The notes under the pieces are model-generated. The model was not told the DNA's origin and ran no database searches. It saw only the letters and a list, made by a program, of their open reading frames with translations. A program made the position numbers and the translations under genes. This document shows, one piece after another, positions 27,413 through 36,135 of a DNA stretch of 64,000 nt (positions within the stretch are counted from its first letter, which is position 1; each line of letters starts with the position of its first letter). Location: positions 110,253 to 174,252 of the forward strand of contig JAEDHK010000005.1 in assembly GCA_016297005.1 (NCBI GenBank), in the 5' to 3' direction. Source of the stretch: Clostridia bacterium (GTDB lineage: Bacteria > Bacillota > Clostridia > Christensenellales > DTU072).

Positions 27413-29133
27413 TAGCCGATGGTGGCAATGACGTCTTTGGTGTTTAATTTACTACCTTCTGCGGCAACGTAATTGAAAACGCCCGACGTGGGTGCGGTGA
27501 TCTCGTTTTCCATTTTCATGGCTTCGAGAATAAGAACGGCTTCGCCCGCTTTGACGGTGGCGCCGTTATTGACTTTGTATTTCAAAAGCGTTCCCGGCAT
27601 GGGTGCAAGCAAGGGCGTGCCCTTTCCGGCAGCCTGGGGCGCTGCGGATGGCGCCGGAGTCGGTTGCTGAACTGCCGCAGGAGCTGCCGCTTGCGGGGCG
27701 GGAGCCGTTTTCGGGGCGGTATAGGCCGAGTCGTATACTTCGACGTTGTATTCCGTTCCGTTGACTTTTACGGTCAACTTGCGTTTATGTTTTTCTTCTC
27801 TTGCTTTAAAGAATTTTTCGCTGACCTGCGGGAACATGCAGTAACTGAGCACGTCTTCATCACAGGTATAGTATTTTTCCATTTCTTTCTTGTAGGCTTC
27901 AAATTCCGGTTTAAGCATATCGGCGGGACGGCATTCGATGCGTTTGTCGTTTCCGATGCACTTTTGGACCACTTCGGGGTTGGGCTCTGCCGGTAATTTT
28001 CCGTATTCGCCGCGAAGGAGACCTTTGCTTTCTTTGGTTACCATGGCGTATCTTTCGCCTTTCAGTACGTTCAGAACGGCTTGCGTGCCTACGATCTGAC
28101 TGGTGGGCGTGACGAGCGGAGGATATCCGAAGTCTTCTCTTACGCGCGGCACCTCTTGCAAAACGTCGGGGAGTTTATCGGCGGCGTTCTGGTCGGAAAG
28201 CTGTTTAATCAGGTTGCTGAGCATACCGCCGGGTACCTGATAAATAAGCGCGTTGGCGTCGGCATGTAAAACCTTCGGATTGATAATGCCCTCTTTAAGC
28301 AATCTGTCGGCGACCGGTTTAAAGACTTTGGCAACGTCGTTCAGTGCGGCAAGGTCGAGCCCGGTGTCTCTGTCCGTGCCTTGAAGAGTGGCGACAATGG
28401 ACTCGGTACAGGGCTGGCTGGTTCCGTTTGCGAACGGAGAAAGAGCGGTATCGATAATATCGACGCCCGCTTCGGCTGCCTTTAAATAAACCATATCGCC
28501 CGTTCCTGCCGTGTTGTGCGTGTGAAGGTGGACCGGGATCTTTACGGCCGACTTAATGGCTTTTACAAGATCATAAGCGGTGTACGGGAGGAGCAGGTTG
28601 GCCATGTCCTTGATACAAATGATATCCGCGCCCATCGCTTCGAGCTTTTTGGATACGTTCACAAAATAATCGATGTTGTGAACGGGACTGGTAGTGTAGC
28701 TGAGGGCTGCTTCGCAAATGCCTTTATACTTTTTGCAGGACTTGACCGCTTGTTCCAAGTTGCGGATGTCGTTAAGTGCGTCGAAAATACGGATGATATC
28801 TATACCGTTTTCGATGCTCTTTTTAACGAAGAAATCTACAACGTCGTCCGCATAATGCTTATATCCAAGCAGGTTTTGTCCGCGTAGGAGCATTTGCAAT
28901 TTCGTGTTCGGCATGCCCTCTTTCAGGACATGAAGGCGTTCCCATGGGTCTTCGTCTAAGAACCGAAGGCAGCTGTCATAGGTCGCTCCACCCCAACATT
29001 CCACCGAATAGTAGCCGATTTTGTCAAGTTTGTCCAATGCGGGAAGCATGTCTTCCGTGCGCATACGCGTCGCGGCTTGGGACTGGTGAGCGTCTCTTAA
29101 TATCGTTTCTGTAATGAGTAATTTGTTTTTCAT
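27412..29133 (-). CDS. oadA: Oxaloacetate decarboxylase alpha subunit (carboxyltransferase + biotin domain)
   Basis: 573 residues. The carboxyltransferase barrel opens with ITETILRDAHQSQAATRM and has metal-site patches HLHTHNTAGTGD. A conserved carboxylase domain follows (about 300-465), then an Ala/Pro-rich hinge (about 485-510) and a C-terminal biotinyl domain with EAMKMEN. It moves the carboxyl group from oxaloacetate to biotin. Neighbouring oadB and the oadG-type gene form the membrane sodium pump, so this is OadA rather than pyruvate carboxylase subunit B, although the two cannot be separated by this subunit alone. GGAGG precedes the ATG. Confidence 0.93.
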   Translation of the reverse strand: MKNKLLITETILRDAHQSQAATRMRTEDMLPALDKLDKIGYYSVECWGGATYDSCLRFLDEDPWERLHVLKEGMPNTKLQMLLRGQNLLGYKHYADDVVDFFVKKSIENGIDIIRIFDALNDIRNLEQAVKSCKKYKGICEAALSYTTSPVHNIDYFVNVSKKLEAMGADIICIKDMANLLLPYTAYDLVKAIKSAVKIPVHLHTHNTAGTGDMVYLKAAEAGVDIIDTALSPFANGTSQPCTESIVATLQGTDRDTGLDLAALNDVAKVFKPVADRLLKEGIINPKVLHADANALIYQVPGGMLSNLIKQLSDQNAADKLPDVLQEVPRVREDFGYPPLVTPTSQIVGTQAVLNVLKGERYAMVTKESKGLLRGEYGKLPAEPNPEVVQKCIGNDKRIECRPADMLKPEFEAYKKEMEKYYTCDEDVLSYCMFPQVSEKFFKAREEKHKRKLTVKVNGTEYNVEVYDSAYTAPKTAPAPQAAAPAAVQQPTPAPSAAPQAAGKGTPLLAPMPGTLLKYKVNNGATVKAGEAVLILEAMKMENEITAPTSGVFNYVAAEGSKLNTKDVIATIG

Positions 29134-29154
29134 GATAGTATACCTCCGTATAGA

Positions 29155-30597
29155 TTAAGCAAACATTGCGATCAGTACGCCCGCGGCGACTGCGCTTCCG
29201 ATAACGCCGGCTACGTTCGGGCCCATGGCGTGCATAAGTAAATAGTTATCCGGATCTTCTTTTCTGCCTACGTCATGCGCCACACGCGCAGCCATAGGCA
29301 CGGCGCTGACGCCGGCCGCACCGATAAGCGGATTGATTTTTCCTCCGGAGATCTTGCACATGAGTTTCCCGAGCAAAACGCCGCCTGCGGTGCCGCAACT
29401 GAATGCAACGACGCCGAGCAGGATGATGAACAAAGTTTGCAACTGCAAAAAGATGGGAGCAAACGCTTTGGTTCCAACGGTAACGCCCAGGAATATAGTG
29501 ATGATATTGATGAGTTCGTTTTCGGCGGTCTTTGCAAGACGCGGTACGACGCCCGATTCGCGGAAAAGGTTTCCGAGCATTAACATTCCGAGAAGAGGCA
29601 ATGCCGAAGGCAGAACGATACCGACCACTGCGGAAACAACGATGGGGAAGATGATCTTTTCTTTTTTGGAAACGGGACGAAGTTGCTCCATACGAATAAG
29701 ACGCTCTTTTTTGGTGGTAAGCAGCTTCATAATGGGCGGCTGAATGACGGGAACGAGAGCCATATACGAATACGCCGCGATGGCGATGGCGCTCAGCAAT
29801 TCCTGATGCTGCCCGTTAAACATTGCTTTCGAAGCCATTTTTTGGGTAAGGTAGATAGCCGTGGGTCCGTCTGCACCGCCGATTATAGCGATAGAAGAAG
29901 CTGCCGCTTCGTTAAAGCCGATCAGGAGAGCTCCGATAAAGGTAAGGAAGATACCGAGCTGAGCCGCTGCGCCGAGAAGAAGGCTTTTCGGGTTGGCCAG
30001 CAAAGGCCCGAAGTCGGTCATAACGCCGATACCCAAGAAGATCAGCGGCGGGAAGATAACCCAATCGACGCCTTTATAAAGGTAATAAATGAGGCCCTTG
30101 TCCGCAATGATACCATACGTACAGCAGGTGTCGGTGTATTGACCGATTGCGCCAAGATTACCCCAGTTTGCCGACATATAGTCCTTTAACGCCTGCAAAG
30201 AAGCGTTTAATGTGTCTGCGTTAGCGTTATTATAGACAACGCCGAAAGAGTTGCAGAGGTCTTCGAGCGTGCCTTGGGCAATGGTCTTTCCTACTTCGTC
30301 CGTAAAGGTGTATCCGCCCGTACCGTATAAGACGGAATATACGCCGGGAATATTGATGATCAACATTCCGAACGCAATGGACAAAAGAAGCATGGGCTCG
30401 AATTTTTTCGCGATGGCGAGCCAAATAAGAAAAGCCGCTATGATAAGCATGATGAACATACCCCAGATACCGAGGTTGTAGCCTTTCATCAAGTAGTATT
30501 CCGGCAAGAAGGAATTAAAACCCGTAGATTGCCAGAGGTTGGAAAAAGCCGCGGAAAATCTTTCTCCTATTGATTGGGCATTCAGTAATAAACTCAT
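29155..30597 (-). CDS. oadB: Sodium-pumping decarboxylase beta subunit
   Basis: 480 residues, a polytopic membrane protein. GGADGPTAIY is the hallmark sodium-site region. MGPNVAGVIGSAVAAG closes the protein. It decarboxylates carboxybiotin and exports sodium ions. It is about 45-50 residues longer than common OadB proteins; the extra part is a hydrophilic insertion at about 95-165 (TGGYTFTDEVGKTIAQGT... to ...YGIIADKGL) after the third helix, containing two adjacent cysteines (DTCCTYG). Good ribosome-binding site (AAGGAGG) 10 bases after the upstream gene. Confidence 0.92.
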   Translation of the reverse strand: MSLLLNAQSIGERFSAAFSNLWQSTGFNSFLPEYYLMKGYNLGIWGMFIMLIIAAFLIWLAIAKKFEPMLLLSIAFGMLIINIPGVYSVLYGTGGYTFTDEVGKTIAQGTLEDLCNSFGVVYNNANADTLNASLQALKDYMSANWGNLGAIGQYTDTCCTYGIIADKGLIYYLYKGVDWVIFPPLIFLGIGVMTDFGPLLANPKSLLLGAAAQLGIFLTFIGALLIGFNEAAASSIAIIGGADGPTAIYLTQKMASKAMFNGQHQELLSAIAIAAYSYMALVPVIQPPIMKLLTTKKERLIRMEQLRPVSKKEKIIFPIVVSAVVGIVLPSALPLLGMLMLGNLFRESGVVPRLAKTAENELINIITIFLGVTVGTKAFAPIFLQLQTLFIILLGVVAFSCGTAGGVLLGKLMCKISGGKINPLIGAAGVSAVPMAARVAHDVGRKEDPDNYLLMHAMGPNVAGVIGSAVAAGVLIAMFA

Positions 30598-30607
30598 TTT
30601 GCCCTCC

Positions 30608-31282
30608 TTATTTTATTTCGGCGATCAGATCGCCGGTGTTGACTTTTGCACCTTCGGGAACGGTTGCAGTAAAAATTCCGCTTGCCGGAGATACGATATC
30701 GTTTTCCATTTTCATGGCTTCGAGAACGAAAATAAGTTCGCCCTCTTTGACTTGCTTACCGTTTGCAACGGCGATTTTAAGGATTGTACCGGGCATAGGC
30801 GCGTTGACTGCTTTTCCCGTTACGCTTGCTTGGACGCTTGCCGCGGGAGTGTTCGCGGAATCTTCCGCAACTTCGATAGCAGGTTGTTCGGTCGCTACGG
30901 AGACGGATTTTATTTTGACAAAGTTATCGTCCTTTTTAACGTAGTTCAGGACGGCCGTTTCGATGGCCTTCATCGTCTCTTCGTCGATGGAAATATCTGC
31001 GGTTTCGGAAACGACGGCGTTTTCGGCGACTGCTTTGTCTTCAGAATTTTCGTTCTGTGATTTTTGGGAATTGCTTCGCCCGTGCTGTGAAATTTTGCGT
31101 TTAATCTTCGGCAGAACTATTTCCAGTTCTTTTAAAACGATTCGCATCAGCATAATGATCCCGATAAGGAGCGCGAGAATAAGAAAAGTCATCCCTACTC
31201 CAATCAACGTCGTGATGCCGCTGATCGACCATTTATCGCCTGTCGACAATGTTTCTGCGCCGAGTAAAAAGGATAATGGCAT
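30608..31282 (-). CDS. OadG-type gamma subunit fused to a biotinyl domain
   Basis: 224 residues. One membrane helix (about 22-46, GVGMTFLILALLIGIIMLMRI) with the OadG pattern is followed by a charged linker, a beta-type segment, an Ala/Pro-rich hinge, and a biotinyl domain ending with EAMKMEND and GDLIAEIK. OadG anchors the alpha subunit to the beta subunit. Here it also carries its own biotin-acceptor lysine, so the complex has two biotinyl domains (the other on OadA). It could alternatively combine MmdC and MmdD functions of a methylmalonyl-CoA-type decarboxylase. It is the first gene of the operon; GGAGG precedes the ATG. Confidence 0.85.
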   Translation of the reverse strand: MPLSFLLGAETLSTGDKWSISGITTLIGVGMTFLILALLIGIIMLMRIVLKELEIVLPKIKRKISQHGRSNSQKSQNENSEDKAVAENAVVSETADISIDEETMKAIETAVLNYVKKDDNFVKIKSVSVATEQPAIEVAEDSANTPAASVQASVTGKAVNAPMPGTILKIAVANGKQVKEGELIFVLEAMKMENDIVSPASGIFTATVPEGAKVNTGDLIAEIK

Positions 31283-31326
31283 TCTGAAAAACCTCCGGAT
31301 TCGCGTATGCGCGAAAAATCGATGAC

Positions 31327-31355
31327 AGTATACACTATTTAATTTTCAAAAGCAA
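31327..31355 (-). promoter_or_regulatory. Sigma-A promoter of the oad-cmk-ispH operon
   Basis: On the minus strand TTGCTT (31350-31355), 17-bp spacer, TATACT (31327-31332). The leader is about 38 bases, has a small TTCGCG/CGCGAA hairpin near 31300-31315 and a GGAGG before ATG 31282. Confidence 0.65.
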
Positions 31356-31360
31356 TCATA

Positions 31361-31402
31361 TGAAAAAATAAAGGGAGAAATTCACATAATTTCTCCCCCT
31401 TT
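31361..31402 (-). terminator. Intrinsic terminator of the scp-rluB operon
   Basis: The stem AAAGGG(GG)AGAAATT/AATTTCTCCCTTT, with a 5-base loop and a two-base bulge, is followed on the minus strand by ATTTTTT. It lies 24 bases after the rluB-type stop. Confidence 0.85.
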
Positions 31403-31425
31403 CGGTTGACGTTGCGCCCATTCGA

Positions 31426-32139
31426 TCAGCAAAGACCTTTCAACGTGGCGACTTCTTTGTCGGTAAGGTATCGGTAAGTGCCTCTCGTCAGACCGCCGAG
31501 CCGGATTTCTCCTATTTTGATTCGTTTGAGAAAGCAGACCGTTTTTCCTAACGTCTCAAACATACGACGGATCTGTCTGTTCTTGCCTTCGAAGATGGTT
31601 ATTTCCATTTTTGTCGACTTTTCATTTAATTCTTTGACGGAAATCTTACACTTTTTGAGCTTATAACCGTCGATCGTCATACCGTTGCGCATCGTGGCGA
31701 GTTCGCTTTCCGAGATTTGTCCTTCGATTTTTACGGAATATGTTTTCGGTACTTCCGAAGACGGTTGGGTAAGGCGGTTCGAGAGTTCTCCGTCGTTGGT
31801 AAGAAGAAGCAGTCCTTCGCTGTCGTAATCGAGTCTGCCGATCGGATAGATACGCTTGTTCTCGAACTCGGGCAGATAGTCCATAACGGTCTTACGCCCC
31901 TTTTCGTCCTTCAACGTGCAGATACACCCTTTCGGTTTGTGGAACATTATATAAGAATAACGCGCAACCGGCGTTAATTTTTGTCCGTTGACAGTAACGG
32001 TATCGTTTTCTTCGTTGATATCCGTGGCAAGATCTGTGACGACTTTGCCGTTTACCTTGACCTTTCCGCCCGTTATGTACGTTTCCGCCGTTCTTCGGGA
32101 ACATAATCCCGAAGAAGAAATATATTTATTGATTCTCAT
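31426..32139 (-). CDS. rluB: Pseudouridine synthase, RsuA/RluB family
   Basis: 237 residues. The N-terminal S4 domain (MRINKYISSSGLCSRRTAETYI) binds RNA; the catalytic domain has GRLDYDSEGLLLLTNDG with the catalytic aspartate and KNRQIRRMFETLG near the C-terminus. It isomerises uridine in rRNA, most likely 23S helix 89 if it is RluB. The open frame begins 20 codons upstream but ATG 32139, preceded by CGGAG, starts the S4 domain correctly. Position after scpB and spore genes is the usual Firmicute context. Confidence 0.92.
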   Translation of the reverse strand: MRINKYISSSGLCSRRTAETYITGGKVKVNGKVVTDLATDINEENDTVTVNGQKLTPVARYSYIMFHKPKGCICTLKDEKGRKTVMDYLPEFENKRIYPIGRLDYDSEGLLLLTNDGELSNRLTQPSSEVPKTYSVKIEGQISESELATMRNGMTIDGYKLKKCKISVKELNEKSTKMEITIFEGKNRQIRRMFETLGKTVCFLKRIKIGEIRLGGLTRGTYRYLTDKEVATLKGLC

Positions 32140-32199
32140 GTTTTCTCCGAAATGCTTATTTCTTATATTAATGATACTTTCATTATGAGAAAAAAGCAA

Positions 32200-33048
32200 T
32201 TATTTTAAGACCTGTTTTTTCAAAACGGAAAAACCGTAGTCGAGCAGATTTTCGCACATGCCGAACATATCGGGTACGTTCAGTGCGGCGGATACAAGTT
32301 TAACGTTTTCTCTTTCCGCCGAAGCGACAAGACATCTTCCGGCCGCTTTGGTGTACCCCGTCTTTATGCCGTTCCCTCCGTCGTAGTGAAACAGTATTTT
32401 GTTTTTGTTTGCGATGGTCTTTTGGTATTCGCCTTTCCCTATCGTGCTCAGCTTTGTGCCGACGATCTCTTTGAACAAAGGATTTTTCATGGCGATACAG
32501 CCGAGTTTGCATAGATCGTAACAAGAGGTATAGTGATCTTTATGATGCAGACCGTGCGGATTGACGTAATGTGTGTCTTTCAAGCCGAGTTGACTTGCCC
32601 GAAGATTCATCATCTCGACGAAATTATCCACGCTTCCGCCTAAACTTATTGCAAGAGCTGTGGCGCAATCGTTTCCGCTCCGGAGCATTAATCCCAACAA
32701 AAGTTCTTTTACGGTATACGTTTCTCCTTCTTTCAGATAGACCGAGCTTCCTTCGATACCGACCGATTCTTTGGTAATTTGCACACTTTTGTCAGGAGGA
32801 CAATTTTCGCAGATGAGCAAAGCGGTCATTATTTTCGTCGTGCTTGCCATCGGTTGACGGATGGTGTAGTTTGCGCCTTTAATGACTTCCAAAGTGTCGG
32901 CTCGCATAACGATATAAGAAGAGTTATTTGCGGCTTGTGCTTCGCGTCTGCTCGCCTCGATTGTCAATGACAACGAAAAAGCAAAAAAAAGGATCGTAAT
33001 AAGGCTTATGAAAAAGAACTTACGATTTTTTGCAATAAATCTGTCCAT
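32200..33048 (-). CDS. D-alanyl-D-alanine carboxypeptidase (DacB/DacF family)
   Basis: 282 residues from ATG 33048 (GGAGG upstream). A membrane anchor or signal sequence (about 10-30) is followed by the serine peptidase S11 domain with SxxK in MASTTKIM, SxN in SGNDCA and KTG in KTGYTKAAGRCL. It trims the terminal D-Ala of peptidoglycan stems. The C-terminal PBP5-like second domain is missing, so the enzyme is short. The start overlaps the gerW-type gene by 43 bases. Its place next to gerW-type and scp genes suggests a sporulation role like DacB, but that is inference. Confidence 0.9.
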   Translation of the reverse strand: MDRFIAKNRKFFFISLITILFFAFSLSLTIEASRREAQAANNSSYIVMRADTLEVIKGANYTIRQPMASTTKIMTALLICENCPPDKSVQITKESVGIEGSSVYLKEGETYTVKELLLGLMLRSGNDCATALAISLGGSVDNFVEMMNLRASQLGLKDTHYVNPHGLHHKDHYTSCYDLCKLGCIAMKNPLFKEIVGTKLSTIGKGEYQKTIANKNKILFHYDGGNGIKTGYTKAAGRCLVASAERENVKLVSAALNVPDMFGMCENLLDYGFSVLKKQVLK

Positions 33049-33335
33049 GTTTCCGTTTCCTCCGTTTTCAGGTATTTTACGCTCGTCGGCGTAATGATCA
33101 AAAATCCAATCGGAAAGATATTGGCGCCCCCGCCGACGCAACCGACGGGGAGTTCTTTGTTCTTGATAGATTTCCCTTCAACTTCTCCGCCGCCGCTCGC
33201 AAATCCTATCGTCATTTTCGTGATAGGAAGAATGGTGGCGGCTCCGGTGTTTATCGGCTCTCCGATTACACGGTTGACGTCGAGTACGCTTTTGACGTTC
33301 CCCACGGCCTCTTTCAATAAGGTAGTTACTTCCAT
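33006..33335 (-). CDS. GerW/YtfJ-family sporulation protein
   Basis: 109 residues. The family core is clear: VIGEPINTGAATILPITKMTIGFASGGGE, then GGGANIFPIGFLII. The Gly-rich middle part is typical. GerW is needed for germination with some nutrients in Bacillus; the biochemical role is unknown. It is shorter than Bacillus YtfJ (about 150 residues) because the C-terminal tail is reduced. It overlaps the DUF2953-like gene upstream by 10 bases and the carboxypeptidase gene downstream by 43 bases. Confidence 0.9.
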   Translation of the reverse strand: MEVTTLLKEAVGNVKSVLDVNRVIGEPINTGAATILPITKMTIGFASGGGEVEGKSIKNKELPVGCVGGGANIFPIGFLIITPTSVKYLKTEETETWTDLLQKIVSSFS

Positions 33336-33802
33336 TTATTATTTTCTCCTTTTATTAGTTTTCGTAATAAGATAGGAATTATGTTATAAAGTGATACGGA
33401 CGCTTTGACAAATATTTCCCAATAAGTTTTTTCCCCTCGATAGACCGATATTTTGACGGGAAGGACGGAGGTTACCGCTCCGAGCATAGATAAGAAGATT
33501 GCAGTTCCTTCGTATTTGTTCTCCGGTAACGTAACGGAAAGTCGGATCTCTTTTAAAAGGCTTAGCGGAACGTCTGTCGGTTTTATTTTTTTCAGAAGAT
33601 GGTTTTTAAAAGTCTTTTTTGCTTTCGACGACGATTTAGAACGACGATTCTCACGTTTTTCAAAAGATTTTTCAAAAAAGGATACTTTCAGCAAAAAATT
33701 GCGTCTGCCGTTTTCGTTTTCCCAAAAGCCTACGGCGGAGACGGAGACGGGAAAAAGCCACAAGACGATGGCGACAAGATAACCTATGAAAAAAAATACC
33801 AT
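33326..33802 (-). CDS. DUF2953-like membrane-associated protein
   Basis: 158 residues. An N-terminal hydrophobic segment (about 3-24) is followed by a very basic region (about 45-75, rich in K, R and S) and a more hydrophobic C-terminal part. The position directly upstream of the gerW/ytfJ-type gene, as ytfI is in Bacillus, is the main reason for the DUF2953 assignment; sequence similarity is weak by eye. Function unknown. No strong Shine-Dalgarno site is seen before the ATG. Confidence 0.7.
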   Translation of the reverse strand: MVFFFIGYLVAIVLWLFPVSVSAVGFWENENGRRNFLLKVSFFEKSFEKRENRRSKSSSKAKKTFKNHLLKKIKPTDVPLSLLKEIRLSVTLPENKYEGTAIFLSMLGAVTSVLPVKISVYRGEKTYWEIFVKASVSLYNIIPILLRKLIKGENNKWK

Positions 33803-33866
33803 TCCGAAGAATAGTATTTTTAATTCGATTTCGTTTTATTCCACATATGATAATAGATTATTCTGA

Positions 33867-34553
33867 TCATTGAGCATCGTCCGAAACGACTTCCAGAATG
33901 TCTTCGTCTTGCAAAAAATCGGGCGTTGATTCGTCCATTTCTTCGAAGAAATCATCTTCCGTTTCTCCCGTATAAAGAGAGCTGCTCTTGATCTCGTACA
34001 GATTGTCGCTCGTTTTATTGAATTTACCGCTGTCTTTGATGTTTTGCATCAGTTCTTCGTAAGCGGGAAGATCTTCTAAGGATTTCAATTGGAAATGCTT
34101 TAAAAATTTATCCGTTGTACCGTATAAGGAGGGACGGCCCAACGTCTCTTTTCTTGCCTTGACTTCGATCAGTTCCGCTTTCATCAGAATACCGATGGCG
34201 TAGTCGCTGCTGACGCCGCCGCGGACGTCTTCTATTTCCAATCTCGTTATGGGTTGACGATAAGCGATGATAGCGAGCGTTTGGAGCACCGTTTGGCTGA
34301 GTTGTTTTTCTTTGATGGGCACCAGGATGTCGGCAAGTTTATCGCTGTATTTTGGATTCGTTTGGAATTGGAAAGTATTGTTGAATTCGATCAGAATGAT
34401 CCCGCTGTCGCCCGAATACTTCTCGCGGATTTCATTCAGGGCGGTTTTTATCTCTTTTTCGGTGTATTCATCACTGAAAAAGGTTTTTAAAGCGTCGTAC
34501 GTAACGCCGGTGGCGGCGGCGAAAATAAGCCCTTCAATTATATTCGTCAACAT
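33867..34553 (-). CDS. scpB: Segregation and condensation protein B
   Basis: 228 residues. Tandem winged helices with the typical start MLTNIIEGLIFAA and the patch LQTLAIIAYRQPITRLEIEDVRGG, then RKETLGRPSLYGTTDKFLKHF. The C-terminal ~45 residues are acidic and disordered-looking. With ScpA and SMC it forms bacterial condensin. It overlaps scpA by 20 bases. Confidence 0.96.
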   Translation of the reverse strand: MLTNIIEGLIFAAATGVTYDALKTFFSDEYTEKEIKTALNEIREKYSGDSGIILIEFNNTFQFQTNPKYSDKLADILVPIKEKQLSQTVLQTLAIIAYRQPITRLEIEDVRGGVSSDYAIGILMKAELIEVKARKETLGRPSLYGTTDKFLKHFQLKSLEDLPAYEELMQNIKDSGKFNKTSDNLYEIKSSSLYTGETEDDFFEEMDESTPDFLQDEDILEVVSDDAQ

Positions 34554-35337
34554 CGTCTTGCAATTCCTCGTCTCTTAGTGGTTTATCGTTTTCTTCGTTA
34601 TGTACAAGCATAATGTCGCCATGATATTCTCCTTGCATGGCCATGGCGACCTGTTTTTTGACCAAAATTAAAACGGCCAGGAACACGTTCAGCAGTTCCG
34701 CCCGGGTATTTGCTTTCGTAAAAAGAGAAAAAAAGTTCACTTGCTTTTTTGTGCGTAATTCGCCGGAAAGCTCTTTTACTTTATCGGCGACGCTGAACGT
34801 CTCTTTTTCGATGGTTTGCACTTGCGGAGCTTTTTCGATGATCTCCGTGCGTTCGATAACGAGCATATAGGCGTCAAGCAACTTATTAAGATCGATGGCC
34901 TTAACGATCAATTTGTAGTCGTCTTTGTCGTATTTCGGTTCGTTGTAAAAAACGTTTGTGACTTCTTTCTCGCGAAGTTTTTCCGGAGTGGAAAGAAGCA
35001 GATTTCTTTGAACGTCGGAGATAATTTGTTCGGCAGTTTCGTCTATTTCTTTTTGATAGGGATCGTCTTCCTCCTGAGCGGGCATCATGCGCGCCGATTT
35101 GATTTCGATTAAAATAGCGGCCATAACGATATAATGCGAGACAAATTCATAGTCCAGTTCTTTCAGATTTTCCACGTAATGAATATACTGAGAAGTAATA
35201 TCGCTCACGAAGATATCCATAATGTCGATTTTCGATTCACGGACCATTTTTACAAGCAGATCGATCGGACCGTCAAAATCCTGATTGTCGATATGAAACT
35301 TAACGTCTTCCAGTGAGCTGTTTAGATAAGTCGCCAT
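34534..35337 (-). CDS. scpA: Segregation and condensation protein A (kleisin)
   Basis: 267 residues. The N-terminal SMC-binding part has NQDFDGPIDLLVKMVRESKIDIMDI, followed by SHYIVMAAILIEIKSARMMP and a C-terminal winged helix. It bridges the SMC heads. It starts 3 bases after the M50 peptidase gene and is followed by scpB in the same operon. Confidence 0.96.
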   Translation of the reverse strand: MATYLNSSLEDVKFHIDNQDFDGPIDLLVKMVRESKIDIMDIFVSDITSQYIHYVENLKELDYEFVSHYIVMAAILIEIKSARMMPAQEEDDPYQKEIDETAEQIISDVQRNLLLSTPEKLREKEVTNVFYNEPKYDKDDYKLIVKAIDLNKLLDAYMLVIERTEIIEKAPQVQTIEKETFSVADKVKELSGELRTKKQVNFFSLFTKANTRAELLNVFLAVLILVKKQVAMAMQGEYHGDIMLVHNEENDKPLRDEELQDDVDEYN

Positions 35338-35340
35338 ACG

Positions 35341-36042
35341 TTACGCTCCCTGTACGATTTCCAATAGACGATAAGCAAGTTGTTGTACCTGATAAAATAC
35401 GCTGTATTCTTTTAGATTTACATTGCTCAAAATAAAGCAGATTCCGACGAAAATAAGCAAAACGACGTTACCGTATTTGTACATAAAAGTCGAGTACTTA
35501 TTCCCCGACGGCAAAAGGCTGTCGACTAATCTGAAACCGTCCAAAGGACAAACGGGAAGAATATTGAAGAATGCCAACATTATATTCAAAATGACCATAT
35601 ATTGAAGAAAGTAGACCAAAAGATATCCCAGCAGCCGAACGGCGCTGCCTAGCATGCAGATGGCAACGAGATAGTCGTACAAAAAGTAGATCAGCAGCAA
35701 AGAGATCCCGGCCATAAGAATATTGGATACGACGCCGGCCAAGGATACAAGCACAATACCCGCTTTTTTGTTTTTGAAATTATAAGGATTGATCGGAACA
35801 GGTTTTGCCCAACCGAAACCGACCAGAAGCATCAGAATCAGGCCGGCATAGTCAAAGTGCGCAAGCGGATTGAAAGTAAGACGTCCCCTCTTCTTGGCCG
35901 TATCGTCGCCGCATTTGAGCGCAACGAAGCCGTGGGCGTTTTCGTGAACGACCATGGATAAAACGACGCTGAGGACGAGCGCTAAACCAAGTATCAATAT
36001 GATAGGCAACGGATATCCGCTTGTAAATAAAGAAATAAGCAT
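35341..36042 (-). CDS. Site-2-protease-like M50 family membrane peptidase
   Basis: 233 residues, about six membrane helices. The zinc-binding HExxH appears as HENAH, and the third ligand motif as NILPVCPLDGFR. Members of this group (YwhC/SREBP-type) cleave membrane-embedded substrates; the substrate here is unknown. The open frame reaches a TTG at 36078, but that TTG is the -35 box of the promoter, so ATG 36042 is preferred. No Shine-Dalgarno site; the mRNA is probably leaderless. In many Firmicutes this gene sits directly before scpA, as here. Confidence 0.9.
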   Translation of the reverse strand: MLISLFTSGYPLPIILILGLALVLSVVLSMVVHENAHGFVALKCGDDTAKKRGRLTFNPLAHFDYAGLILMLLVGFGWAKPVPINPYNFKNKKAGIVLVSLAGVVSNILMAGISLLLIYFLYDYLVAICMLGSAVRLLGYLLVYFLQYMVILNIMLAFFNILPVCPLDGFRLVDSLLPSGNKYSTFMYKYGNVVLLIFVGICFILSNVNLKEYSVFYQVQQLAYRLLEIVQGA

Positions 36043-36049
36043 AGAATAA

Positions 36050-36078
36050 ATAATAAAAAATTTTTTTTTGAAAGTCAA
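36050..36078 (-). promoter_or_regulatory. Sigma-A promoter of the M50-scpA-scpB operon, leaderless type
   Basis: On the minus strand TTGACT (36073-36078), 17-bp spacer, TATTAT (36050-36055). Seven bases separate the -10 box from ATG 36042, so transcription should begin at or beside the start codon. An imperfect inverted repeat (36095-36129) lies just upstream of the -35 box and may be an operator or the end of dacF. Confidence 0.75.
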
Positions 36079-36135
36079 GTTTTTTATGTATTATTACGGC
36101 GAAACCGGAATGATTCCGATCGCACCGTATAAGAT

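Noticed and set aside
36043..36078. TTG-started 12-residue extension of the M50 peptidase
   Set aside because: The TTG is the -35 box (TTGACT) of the promoter; the ATG at 36042 fits the transcript start.
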